This document shows, in pieces, positions 49,366 through 61,600 of a stretch of DNA of 64,000 bases (positions are counted from its first letter, which is position 1; every line of letters begins with the position of its first letter). The stretch is taken from the NCBI GenBank assembly GCA_038093975.1, contig JBBPTG010000018.1, positions 124,001-188,000 of the forward strand. The letters run 5' to 3'. The notes under the pieces were generated by a model. That model was given only the letters and a program-made list of their open reading frames with translations. It was not told where the DNA came from and ran no database searches. The translations under genes were made by a program, and so were the position numbers. The stretch is from Chalciporus piperatus (taxonomy: Eukaryota > Basidiomycota > Agaricomycetes > Boletales > Boletaceae).

Positions 49366-51025
49366 CTACATGATCACGCAATTCTTAAGCTTCTTACTCC
49401 CACCCGACTCTTTCTTCTCCTTCTTCGCCTTCTTCTTCTCCTCCTCCAATCGTCGTCCTTCGTGTATGAGTTGTCGTCGCAAATACGTCTGGTGAGCTTT
49501 TTCGTCTTCCTCGGCTTGCAATTGTTGTGCAAGCGCTTGACTATGAACGAGGATAAGTACACGAGGACGTTAATCTTTTCGATACAGAGCAAAAAAAAAA
49601 AAAAAAAAAAAACGATGGTCGGACGTACTCGGCAGGATCCACGAGCGAGAATTGACTCGTCTCGATCTCGAAACGACGCAACGCACTCTCCGCAGTCTGA
49701 CCCGCGAAATCTCCCCCAACAGGCGCCGACTTCTTAAACCCAGAATCCACAAACGTCGACCAACCCCCATCGACGTCTTCCAATCGTTCCCAAACGACAC
49801 AAGGCTCATTCTGGAACACGTAATCCGTCACGAGCGAATACAGCGCCGGATCGTCGTCCTCCGATTTATGCAACACCGATAGATGCGAGTTCCGGAAGAG
49901 CGCGACCAACGAACCGGGTTCCATCGTCGACGCCAACTGAAAGAGACCATGGTACGTTAGTTGGGATTTCGTAGAATCTAAAAACTGTTGGGCGACGATG
50001 GCTAGTGCGTGTGTGTGCGTTTGAGAAGGTTTTCAAGGAACAGCGAGTGTTTGTTTGAACTGACCGTGCTCGATCTTCTGCCTGTCTTCTTCGGAATACT
50101 TGACGGTGCTGATATGACGCACGTGGGAAGGACCACCATTGCTTGACTGGGGGGCGCGACTTGAACTTCCTCCGGGTTGACTAGGCCCAGCTTCACTCGG
50201 ACCGACCGCCCCCGATTCGTCCAACGCGTCGGAATACGTCAACAATTTCCCTTTGGTGACATAGTCTGCCTCAGCGATGAGCGTCACCGCGGTATCGTAG
50301 TCGCGCAATTGAGAGATCACGTTCGCTTCGGGACTACGAGGATCGACGAGCCATCCGTGAACGAGCGTGATGCCTGCTTGATCGAAAAGCCCGAGTTCAC
50401 CACCGTTGCCTTCTGGGTCGAAAGAAGTCACGCCCGTGAATTGTGGATTAAGGTCAAGGCCCTCTGAAAAAAAAAAGTTGCGTGGTTCGAGAGAACTGGA
50501 TGTTAGCAACGTGGCGAATGGAAACGCGACGCAAGGGGACGCGACGCACTCGTTGTCGTCGGCATTATCGACAGTGCAGCCGAGATGTCGATGTCGGGAC
50601 AGTTCATGAGCAGGTATTCTCCGACGAGCTGAGACAAGAACTCGTACGACACCGTCGTACGGTCATGTGGCAGAACCTCGATGTTGCCACGCAGAATGAG
50701 AATGTTGCCTAACCAAACCAACCGAGACTATCAGCGACGCCACTCATAGTCACAGTACATAGGAGGAACGAACTTACATATGGCAATAAACGAACATGGT
50801 CTACGCGACCCATCCTACGCGTCAAAAACTCTCCACCACGACTGCGCACAATGTACTTGCTCACCCGTTAAAGTTCTGTGTGATGATCTTGACGCTACGT
50901 CTGGCGTCACCAGCCCCGAATACGATGTCTTTGAGATACCAGACTTCGGCCTGGGAGGAGTGTATACTCGCTGCTTCGGATTGTTGGGGCGTTGGGGTCA
51001 GGTGGGTGGTGGATGAGGCTGCCAT
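49366..51025 (-). CDS. MINDY-type deubiquitinase (FAM63/DUF544) with C-terminal CaaX box
   Basis: Trims K48-linked polyubiquitin. ATG 51025 (MAASSTTHLTPTPQQ). Then WYLKDIVFGAGDARRSVKII, and TQNFNGPCSFIAICNILILR with the catalytic Cys in NGPC, made of three exons. VSYEFLSQLVGEYLL and LNPQFTGVTSFD follow. The His box is LGLFDQAGITLVHGWLVDPRSPE. Near the end MEPGSLVALFRNSHLSVLHK and YSLVTDYVFQNEPCVVWERL match the MINDY ubiquitin-binding core. The last exon, QALAQQLQAEEDEKAHQTYL, is a charged helix and ends KKLKNCVIM, a CaaX box predicting farnesylation. Stop TAG at 49366. A 22-nt T tract lies in an intron at 49590-49611. Confidence 0.92.
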
Positions 51026-51735
51026 CGGGGAATGGTTCAAACCGACGTGGATGATCGAGCGCAGCTCATGTTATGCCGTGGCTGTGTAAGTGGGATCTTA
51101 GATAATACCCGGTGAAGTCTAGCAGTAGCCTTACCGTAAGTACCGGTCACGGTATGCACCCACCATGAGCACGAAATAGCATGTTTTTAACTTTTATGAA
51201 TGATAGTTATGATCTTCGTACACACCAAACTTTATCACGCTCTAACCAGAGTTATTCTCTGCTGAATTGAATTCAATAAATTAAGTTATAGACGAGTGTG
51301 ATCCCAATACACGCTGCTAGTAACCCCAACGAACAACTTCAACCACAGTATAACTTAATGCACATTGCAAGCCCAGTGCACACTAACTAGGAGCCAAAAG
51401 AGAACTGAGAGAGATGAGAAAGGTAGCCTAAACGAAGGAACGTATTGCACGTCTGAATTAAACAGAACGAAGAGAACTGTCACACGAAATAGGTACGGGG
51501 GAAATGGGAAAACGAGCGTGTGGAGTTGGTCATTTCCTAGTCAACCACGGACGAAAGTCGAGTCGAGTCGAGAGCCATCCATCCATCTACAAAAAAAAAG
51601 AATTGGGAGCGCCTGATTAAACACCAAGTGGCCCACTGTTCCGTCAAAAATCGTTTCAATGTCATCGCGTTTGGTTGTCGATGTGACGTTTTTAAACACG
51701 GTGGACTTCTAAGACCGATCGTCGATGTGTGCCCG

Positions 51736-52260
51736 TTAAAAGGCAATAAGAGAATCGACGATACCTTTGATATAATCAGGAGGACCGCTGGGGTTGCCAC
51801 TTGAGCGTCCCTGGATATTCTGCATTACAAGTCAATGTTATGGTCAACATGGCGATCAGATAGAGCATACATCGGGAGGACCCTGTGGAGGGTTACCACT
51901 TGACCTTTCCTGGATATTCTACGGCACAGTCAATCTCATGGCCAACATAGCATCAAACGATGCCTACATCAGGAGGACCGTGTGGGCTACCACTTGACCG
52001 TCCATGGATATTCTGCGATACAGTCAAGTTAATCTCATGGCCAGCGTGGCCAATCAGATGAAGCCTACATCAGGAGGGCCTTGTGGGGGGTATCCGCTAG
52101 ACCTCAGTGCGAAGACCTGTTCATGTAATCAGATTTTTCCATCTGGGGGAGAAAACGGACGAATCAGGAAACTTACATCACGTCTCGACTCGGGTACAGG
52201 CGCCGCAAAGACGCTGGAAGCAACTGAGAGTAAGACAAAGAACGCAACTGAGAGACGCAT
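51736..52260 (-). CDS. Small secreted repeat protein; one R-S-S-G...G-P-P-D peptide per mini-exon
   Basis: Function unknown. Five exons, all joined in phase 0: 52260-52177, 52116-52069, 52012-51968, 51918-51871 and 51819-51736, giving 102 residues. Exon 1 encodes a signal peptide and short pro-part, MRLSVAFFVLLSVASSVFAA then PVPESRRD, with a dibasic RR. Exons 2-5 encode VFALRSSGYPPQGPPD, NIHGRSSGSPHGPPD, NIQERSSGNPPQGPPD and NIQGRSSGNPSGPPD; exon 5 adds the tail YIKGIVDSLIAF and TAA. Introns are 60, 56, 49 and 51 nt, with GTAAGT/GTAGGC/GTAGGC/GTATGC donors and AG acceptors. The exon-intron unit (about 95 bp) is tandemly repeated at DNA level, so exon duplication made the protein. It could be a processed peptide precursor or a secreted effector-like protein. 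Confidence 0.82.
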
Positions 52261-54271
52261 TGTGGGGAGGTGGTATGGGTATAGGTTAGGTTAGCGGGCC
52301 AGTGGGAATTGAAACGTTGACGGGTGGAATGGAGTGGCTGTTAGTAGGCACGCAAGTGTGGTAAGGACTCGAACAAACTTCAGAACGGAAACAGTTGAAT
52401 TTACTTTATGTATGTATGTTAAGGGGAGCAGGTTCGCTTGGCGAACTCGCCTGACCAAGGATGTCGTCACCCATAACATCACTATCCGAAGGAAGCGAAC
52501 AACTGAACCAAGACCGAACGAACAGGTAACAAAACGTACGAAATGACTACACAGCGCTGATAACAGAGTTGCCAGGTGCGAGCGATATGCGTCTGACAGG
52601 CATTTCCAAGCCGAGTCGGTTCCAACTCGCACGTCACACGTGCTGGGATGAGATGAGGCCATCAAATAAGCAGTTGTTCCGGCGAAATTAGCCAACATTC
52701 CGCGGTCCGTTTGCGGATTCTTGAATCACGTACGATCACCGTAGCGCTGTCTTGAGGCTGTCAGTTGCAGGAAACATCCCTGTCATGGTGCCCGGTACAT
52801 GTGGAGTCCAGCATGTGTTTGTTGTGAGGGATGGACGAATTGGACGGTACTCTTGCAAAGGGCAGATAAAGATTTAATGCATACGTACTTACCTTTTGCT
52901 TAGGGCACTGATGAGGCACAAACTCAAGTCTTGATCTGTATGGCTGGTACCGGTAAGTATTTGATGTTATTTGTCTGATATATCATACCGACCCACCTTG
53001 CACAGATCAATATTTGCTCACTCCACAACCAACCATTAAAGAGTGCCCCGAGCTAGCCATCCCGGCCGCCGACCGACTCGTCTTCATAGGTCAATGTCTG
53101 GCCTGCTTGCAACACTGCCCCTCGGAGATCCTTGATGGGTTTTTTTCCGGCTCGTACATGCGGTCGTGGCGCCGAGAAATCTAGGCCTTGTGGTTATCGA
53201 AAGCATACTAGTCCAAGATACGTTCTCTACCACGTTCATGACTGCTTTCTATGGGTGTGATTGGCCGCACTTGTCCCGGAACCAAGTTTGGTATGTTCCA
53301 TACTTGAACAGAGTCGCGCCCGCTTACGAGATCACAGGAACAGATGACGAGTCTCGTTGATGGGAATGTAGCCGACACACACGGAGACCGGTGATTTATT
53401 CTGCCAAGGCTGGGTGCAGCGATAACTGTGTCAGATCTCGCCTTCTCTGGCTTTCCTCTGCTTCAGCAGGCTCTCCAGCGAGTCAAGGCCGAGTTGGCCG
53501 ATCCCCATGCCACGCCGAGCCTCAGTCTCTTCTAATCCCTCAGGAACAGAATCGCTCCTATTCCTGTTGTTTGCTCTAGTGTCGACGGGACTGTTTGGTG
53601 GTACTCGACCGTCGGAATTAGGGCTGAGAGAGCGCTCTATGGTGGGTTCTTGCCCACTTTCAGCGCCAGAGGTAGTGTCTGAAGCGCGTCCATCGGTGTG
53701 GGTGGAACAGGGAGATGTGACTCACTGTGGTCTGTGGCAGGTGTGTCGAGTGCTGGGACACAAGGTTAGATATGATCTAGTGGATGGATGTGATACACAC
53801 ATGTGTTTACGAGTGTACCTCGATGAAAGTTGTCGCCGTATTCGTCGCTCATGGCTGTTTGAATGACGTCGATGATGGCGCGTGATGTCATCTATGGGCG
53901 CGTGAGTCACGTGGGTGGTCCGTGCGTGCTTATGCGATGGCAGTGTGTGATAATAATTTTTTGATTTATTTTGTTTATCGGCCAGGGAGCGAGTCTGTCG
54001 CCTGTCATTGACAACAAGTTGACGAGTCTTGTCAGCGAGGCAAGTCTGTTACATAGTCTTGAATTGGTCTGCTACGGCGTCGATCTGGTATTGCCAACTG
54101 TTGCCAACTGTGAATTGTGCTGTGAATGCTAATTTTTTTTATCGTTAGTTCTGATCAACGGCCCAACTCCCACCCGATCGCGGAAAGCCTATTCAAGCTT
54201 CCACTTGATCAGCCTAAACGAAGCAAAGACTTGTCCTAGCATTGCCTCGCATAGTGCTCATCCGCAGTGTC
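52261..54271. other. Intergenic, no supported gene
   Basis: About 2 kb. Several short frames but none with a good start, splice pattern or family match. The stretch before 54272 is CT/AC-rich and should contain the promoter of the next gene. Confidence 0.35.
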
Positions 54272-56751
54272 ATGGCTGCAGCCGCGTTCTCCCTCCCATG
54301 TCCACTCCGCCGCTCGACAAGACTTGCCCACGCACATCCCGCCACACAACAAAGACAGGCCCGCAAGCTCAGACCACATCAGCAACGACATCATCCGAGA
54401 CCCACATCGGACCCTGAGCCTGACCAGGACTCTTCCTCTTCAGACCCAGAAAACGAACTCACTCCCCGTGCCCTCCGTGCCCTCAAGCGACAACGACCCA
54501 CACCCGACGTCGATGGTCTTCCTTTCCCACCCCGTACCCGCCCAAAGAAGAGACGGAAGGAGAATATCGTTCGCACAGACCTCGATGACTCCAGACTCCC
54601 TCGCAAGGACACCGACGTGAGTCATCTCTCCCTGCCCGCCACCCATCCTCATACGTTCCCTCAGTGTCCTAAGCGCCCGTCCTCCCCTACACTCTCCCCC
54701 CTAGCACCTCAGCGTACCCTTGCCGTTGAAAAGTGAGCATCTCACCAACATACTCTCCTTCCCACTGACTCTTTGCATAGTACCGCCACATCCGATACTG
54801 CTACCCAGCTATCGGCTCTATCACCACCCATACCCGAGTCATGTAGGGACTCTTCCAATGGCACTGCCTTGTTGATATCTATATCCACACCTCAATCGGA
54901 CGCGAAAATATTGGCCACATTGCACGAGCTGTCCCTCACTGCTACTTTCCCCAACAAGGAGAACGATCCTCAGGAGCCAGCAACGAAACCGGACCTTTCG
55001 ATACCCATCTCGCAAATATCCACGGAATCACACCCTTTCCCGGCAATCACTGCATCGACGTCACCGGAACCACTAACACCTCTCACTCCCCTTACACCCT
55101 CGCCAGAGCCTTCGCCATCTTTGCCAGGTCACGACCGACCATCTTCACCTCCCCACGATCTTCTACCCCCTCCTGTATCCCTAGAAAACCTGCCACTCTT
55201 ACATTCTTCTGATTCTATACAACGGACATCAACTGCGCTCCAACATTTACCCGCAGAGTCATTGTCCACTCCGTCACTTAACCCCGTTCTCGACACGATG
55301 ATTCCTTTCGAGGGCCTTCCCTCGCAGTTCGAACCCGAGTTAGGCGTGCAGATGACCTCATCACCCTCCCAACCCCCGCAACTACCAGTCTTGGACTTTC
55401 CGGAACAATTTCCTTCATTTTCACAGCCTCAGATATATGTACACCCATACCCGGATCCTCGTCGGGAAGCCAATATATGGAAAGTAGCGTGTCGAGAAAG
55501 GGTCGACTATATGTGCGTCATTTCATCAACTCTATCTTACGCGGCCATCTGATCCGCTCCACTCTCTGTGACATCATATACTTATCCAGATTGAAATGCA
55601 CGAGGAAAACCATAAAGGAACTCCTTGCTCCGGAAGCTCATCCTAATTCCCAGGACACTCCATCTTTAGATCCCACAGGCACAGACTTCAATGCCACACT
55701 CTCGTCACAGACGAAATTTAGGCTGTACACGCCAGCCAGCTATACCTACTCCTCGACCTCCTGGGGCTCTACTTTGGGCGCTCGGAATGCACTATCGATG
55801 GACGAGGAGATGGACGATGGCGATGCTGGTTGGGTCATGGACGATGGTGATTGGGTCGATGGCGATATCGACATGGAAGACGAAGATGACGACGATTATG
55901 AAGACGACGACGACGTTGGGGCGGGGGACGCAGAGGGAGGAGGAGAGGGCACCGCTCTTGGAGCTGTGGAGGGACTGACGGTCGGAGACTCTTCGTCTCT
56001 TGGTACATCGGCGACTCCTGCCTCGGATCCGCCATTGGAAGCCGACAGCTCTCAGACGATGCATGTGGATGCAAGTGAGCGCTCGAGCTCTGGTGGGGGG
56101 TCACCGACGAAAGAAGTCATGGTTTCGGACCCACCGATACCACCGGGCCCCGTCGCTGTTGTTGATCCGCTACCACGTCCTGTGACACCACCTCTCCAAC
56201 CCTACCCTCCATCTCCGCCAGTGACTCCTGAACGACTTCCTCCGCTCTCATCATTGCAGGTCCCTATATTGTCAGAGCCTTCCCGCTCGTTTATGGGCCG
56301 TGGGACACCTCCTGACCGACGACGCTTAATTGAATGGAGTGGCGCTGGGCAGTTTGCAACGAACGGAATGGGGCCCCCTCTCTATCTCTCGCCAGTCCCT
56401 CAGCACCATGCAAGCACTGACGTTGGGATAGTCCCCATGTCCGTCGACGAGCCGATGCATCCCCCGGACCCACAACCTCAACATACGCATGGCGAATGGA
56501 CATCCTTTTTGTATTCTATGCTCGAAGGTGACGGCGTGGGCGTGGGCGTTGGCACGAGCGTCAATGATGCCTCGCACGGCTCGGAATCCGCCTGGTACGA
56601 GCTTGGATTGGGATCCGTTCCTGCGGCTGTTCCGACCAGCGATCTCGATGTTCCACTCTCCCACTCCCATCCACACTCTCGCACGCCGCCGGTGGAACAG
56701 GTCGTGGATGATGGTAACAGTTCGAGCACGCTGCGATTCGCACTGGGTTGA
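54272..56751 (+). CDS. Large disordered hypothetical protein, probably nuclear
   Basis: I do not recognise the family. ATG 54272: MAAAAFSLPCPLRRSTRLAH. A basic block PPRTRPKKRRKEN (about residue 90) is a likely NLS. The middle is extremely Pro/Ser/Thr-rich (EPLTPLTPLTPSPEPSPSLP). A more ordered spot is REANIWKVACRERVDYM, followed after an intron (about 55510-55590) by LKCTRKTIKELLAPEAHPN. An acidic tract (MEDEDDDDYEDDDD) follows, then Pro/Ser-rich sequence to the TGA at 56749. Other introns at about 54617-54664 and 54734-54780 restore the frame exactly. About 770 residues. It could be a regulatory or scaffold protein. Confidence 0.7.
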
Positions 56752-58608
56752 TTCCCGATCCCTCGGTCCTCGGTCCTTGAAGCTTGATGTTGTGTCGGTT
56801 GCGATATTTATGACGCTATGTATCACTTTCCTTGGCCCACGTCGCGCTTTCGCTTCCTCGTTTGTCCCCGCGTCTCCTGGTGAGCCTCCATCTCGCGGAG
56901 AGTAACGTAACTCCTCGTCACCCATCACCCATCACCGTCCCCCCCCCCCCCGCCCCGTCTTCCCACCTCCAATCACCCATCACCAAACCACCAAACGACT
57001 CCCCCGCAATCATTGTCTGGATTATTGAACGATCGATTTAATCAACATAGCCAATCAAACCCTATGTAGCGATAGGATTCAAACCACCCCCCGTCTTGTG
57101 TGTGCGTTTGTGTTCCACGGGGCCCCCCACATACCTCTCTACATGACACCGTTGACACGTGTTCCTCGACGCCGAGTTTTTAAATGGTGTTTGTTTGGTG
57201 CGCACCCCGAACGGTCGATTGGCATGGATCGATGGATCTTTTGTGGGTACGATCTTTCGAATTGGATGAAACGACTTTTTGGGATGAAACGCGTTTTAGA
57301 TGCTGTCGCCTTTCCAGGCTCCCTGTCGTCCATGTCCATGTCCCGCACCACCCCCACCCGTGCCCTGCTCTGCCCTGCCCTATATACATCTACATGTCTT
57401 ATATCCCCTGGAATTCCTCCTGCTATCGATATCTTTCTTGTTCCATTTTTTTACGTACATTTTCATGATTCACGAATCACTTTGTTTGTTTGTTTGTTTG
57501 TTTTTTTCAGTTCTCTTTTATCTGAATCTCTGCTGGTCTGTATACCTTCCTCTCCTCTCTTGTTTCTTACGCTATATCACATCGGATCGAAATGGGAGTT
57601 TTTGAATAGTATCATCGCTATAGCGTGAAAAACGTTGGAGTCCTCGACTGCCTTGTGGAGGTGGGTTTGAACTTTTCGTCGCAGCTGTTTAGCTACGAGC
57701 TAATATTAATTGGGCTGGTCGACGAAGCTTAAGAATAGCCAGCATTGAATTTCGAGCTCCCATTCGTGCTCGTCTGCGTATCGCGGAATTCAATACGCGA
57801 CTACATATACTGAAAGACGACCAGATCGTCAAAGTAGAATTGTAACTGACGGTGCCCGTGGAACTGCAAATTATTACTAACGAGATATAGCTGGGCACTG
57901 CATTCTAGTCTCCCAGCGAACCCAGACTCTCGATGAGCAGACTCGGAAGACAGAGTCGTTAGGCCACAATTCCAAAGCGAGTTGTTCTCGCCGAGACCCT
58001 TGCAAAAGGGATCCAGAATGATATGGGCCGTATGCACCAACTATGCACTGAGAGGGTCATACCTCAAGACTACCCTCAGCCTCGGCTTGAAGCTGCTGTT
58101 ACCCCTTTTGTGGTCACTGCAGTGTGCTTACTCCCTTTGCTTGTTACAGCTGGAAGTTGCATTAAACAGCCTTTGGAAGGGGGGCCGGTGGTCAGGGTAG
58201 TAGCAGTTAACTTGAAGCCCCCCTGACGAGAGCTTTCGCAGGCTCGAAACCGCTGCCTACCCTTACCTGTCACTGCACGTACTGTGCTGAATACAGCCTC
58301 CCTGGACTCGGACTCTATCACGCGGTCCAAATCTTTGGAGATTGGTGTCCGACGGACGTTGCAAACAGGATCGACAGCCCTCGATGCTCTCTCTCTCGTA
58401 CACTGGACTAATCGTGAATTGGGAAGTTCGCCGATTCCGCCATCGGTGTTTTGGTCAAAATGGCCGGAAAGACACCTTCGTTACAAGAACAGATGCTGCT
58501 AGTATCGGGAGTACATGAGCGAACAAAAATACAGTACAGTACGTATGCAGTATTGTCATCGAGCGCGCGGCATATCCGCGCAACTCGGTGATACATCTGT
58601 GCCATCTA
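56752..58608. other. Intergenic: low-complexity 3' flank, then unassigned sequence
   Basis: Contains a poly-C run near 56940, a tttg-repeat at 57480-57500 and T-rich sequence. A minus-strand hairpin segment at about 57895-57970 resembles a tRNA in part but fails folding. No gene supported. Confidence 0.35.
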
Positions 58609-61600
58609 CTAGGCCCCGATATGAATGAACACAATCCTCTGATCAAACGACACAGCACCCTGATCCACCGTCTTCGCCGCCCTATTCAGCGCCCTGGCCG
58701 CATTCATACAATCCACCTCCTCCGAGCCGTTCCCTCCAAACATATTCTTATAAAACTCCCTCACCATCCTCTGCGCCATCTCGTCGTCCACAGCCCACAT
58801 CGTTCCAATCACGCTCCTAAACCCCGAGAACTGCATCCCCGCCGCCAGATGAATGATTTCGTCCGGCGTCTGACTGTCCCCCACCGCCGTATGACACGCA
58901 GATAGGAATGCGAATTCGGGATGGGCAAGGTCTGCGCGGACGATGTCCGAGAGCGTCAATGGACGATCTCCCAAAGCGAACGAAGAATCGAATGGTTGGG
59001 AGAGGTCTTGATAGCCGTGACAAGCGAAATGGACCCAGGAATGAGTACGGAGAGCGTCAAGCGCTGCGGAGGCTGTGCTGGTGGGTCCCGAGAGATGGTC
59101 GAATGGTATGGAGGGGGGAAGGAGAGAGCCGACGAGGGCGAGTTCGGAGTCCACGGCTTTGAGTTCGGGTTCGAAGGTTGATTCGGAGGGTTTGGATTGG
59201 CCGATGGCGATGAGAGCAGGTGGTGGCTTGGTGGACTTTTCACTCCGAGAACGGTTAAGTGCGGTGAGGGTGGGTGTATAGGAAGAGATATAAATGTTGG
59301 CAAGGTTATGGGCACCTTTGCGATACGGACCCGCTGCGTGGAGTGGGAGGGACGTCAGCTTTGACGTTGGACACCACCAGATGCGCGAGCCTCGGGGAAG
59401 GAATTTGGAGAGTTCGTCGACGATGGGACTGACGACGATGTCCCAGAGGTTCCTCAGAATAGGTATGATCTGTCTCTCTCGTAATTTCTCCTCGCCCACA
59501 CGGGATGTGGATTTCAACGACTGATAGAAATCGGTGGACATGGCTGTGATGTCCTCGATCGTGGCATTTGGAAGGGGAACGAGACGAGGTGCTTCGTCGT
59601 GGAGGATGATAACGGCGTCACAGCGTTTGCGGCTGATGTTGACGAGGATCACAGGTCCTTTTGCAGCTGCAGTTTGCAAGGTCTGGAAGGACATACGTCG
59701 CAGAAACGATTGGAAACCCTCCTTGGCCTGGATCCGCGTGATGACCGCATCCAAGTTACTGGTCAGTTGTCGGTACCGTCGAGCGGCCTCTTCAGTCAAT
59801 AGACGCGTCCATATAACGCTTGTCTCCCGCTGCGGGACAGCGTTGCTAGCGAGTTCCGAACTAACTCGTTCAAACTCGTCCGCCAATTTTTTTCCTTCTT
59901 CATCCGCTGAACGAAGGGAATCAATAGGGGTACGAACGCGTGACAGCTGAGACCACAACAGCCCGCGACCTTGCTCCGAGAGTTCGACGGCAAGTTCTAC
60001 ATGACCCTGATCGAGTGCGCAGGAGGTAGCATCGGTTGCAAGAGAACCTGCGTGGTTCAATGACAACAGATGATCAAGGAGGATGGCACGTCGGCTTTTG
60101 ACAGACGCTGTGGTAAGTAGGAGATGGCCAAGAGAGTTGAGCGATGTTTGGTAGGCTCTCAATGCAACCAGTGGGTGATCATTGTTCTCCGCCAAGGCGA
60201 CCCATTCCAAGCCGGCGGCGACACACCCATAACTGGAACTGTGGTTATAGCGAGCGGCTTTTTCGTAGGCTGCGAAGGCATCTTGCAGGTATGCTGGGTC
60301 TCTTGGACTTGATTTTTCGTACATTTTCACGAGCATTGACGCTAAGTGTCGCTGGGAGTGGTGCATGAGATGATGGTGATAGGCTGGGACCTTCCCTATG
60401 GCTTCTCGCAGAATATTCATCGCCCCGGGAAGCAGTTGATCTTCATTAAGGAGTGAGGAGCCTCTATAGTAAGCATCAGCAAGTGCCATGAGAGTCAATG
60501 GCTGATCGGGGTGCGACGATGGGAGATGGGAGATGGACTCCTTGAAGAGGGCGATTGCGGAATTGATATGATAGAGGGCCTCTCGATGTTCTGCTAAATC
60601 GACCAAAGCACGGCCATAGTTTCGGCATAACGCCGCCCGGGAAAGATGCTTAGGCGGCATTTGCTGCGAGGCAACTTCGAACAGCTTGATGCTTCGTTCC
60701 AAGTCGCCAAGATCGTTGTCCAGCCTGGAACGGGTATTGAGCATAGCGGCGAGGTCGGATTGGACAATAAAGTCTTCGGAGGAAGCAGACAGCGTCAGCG
60801 CATGAGAGACGCTGTCAATCGCCCGATCAAGGTCATTCCTGTTCTGTTGCACCTGGAATCGACTGAAGAGGAAGGCGCCCAAGTTGACCAGGCATGGCTT
60901 GTAACGTGAGTTCCCTGGGGTAGACGCAAGAGCGCCTTCTGCGTAAGACAAGAGCACGATCGCCTCATCAAGCGCATCGACAGCATGATTGAAATACTCG
61001 AAGTGCGCACCCAGAGCGCTCCCGAGATTTATACGCAGCTGCACGAAAGTGAAACTGCCCCGTTTGCAGGCCCGGTCAGCAACGTAAAAGAGCGCAATGG
61101 ATTCCTTCAGATCTTCCAATTGTGCAGTGAGTTTGAAGCGAGTTTCGAGGGCCATGGCTAAATTGATGTGGGCAGGGACGTGCTCCGTATGCTCTTCGGA
61201 TAGCAAAGGCATGACCTCACGGAACGAATCCACGGCGATATCTATATCCTTCTTCTCCCGTCCGTACTCGAACCTCTCGATGAAGGCTCTCGCGCGGTTA
61301 GCCTTCAAAGTGATGAGCTCTGACGCCGATAATGATTGTGGGGTGGCGAGTGCATGGTCACAGAAATCTATGATGTTTTGGAATTCATCGACATCTCCAG
61401 ATATCCGAAGGGAGGTTATCATAGTAGAGGTGAGGTTCGCAACGGTTGCTCGGTATGTCGAGGATATCGGGGATGCTAAGGTCAACGCTTCTCTGCAGAC
61501 GGAGGCTGCGAGACTGAGATCTTTGTCATCTCCTCTCTCATCGAACCGTGCGGAAAGAGCACGGCCATAGGACCCGAGCACGGTGTGACGCTGCTGGTGA

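Noticed and set aside
53166..53910. Plus-strand frames upstream of the disordered protein gene
   Set aside because: Short, lacking consistent splice joins, and without any recognised motif.
57895..57975. tRNA-like hairpins on the minus strand (GACTC/GAGTC stem and GGGTTCG)
   Set aside because: The anticodon loop would be 8 nt, the acceptor ends do not pair and the B box is poor; not a functional tRNA.
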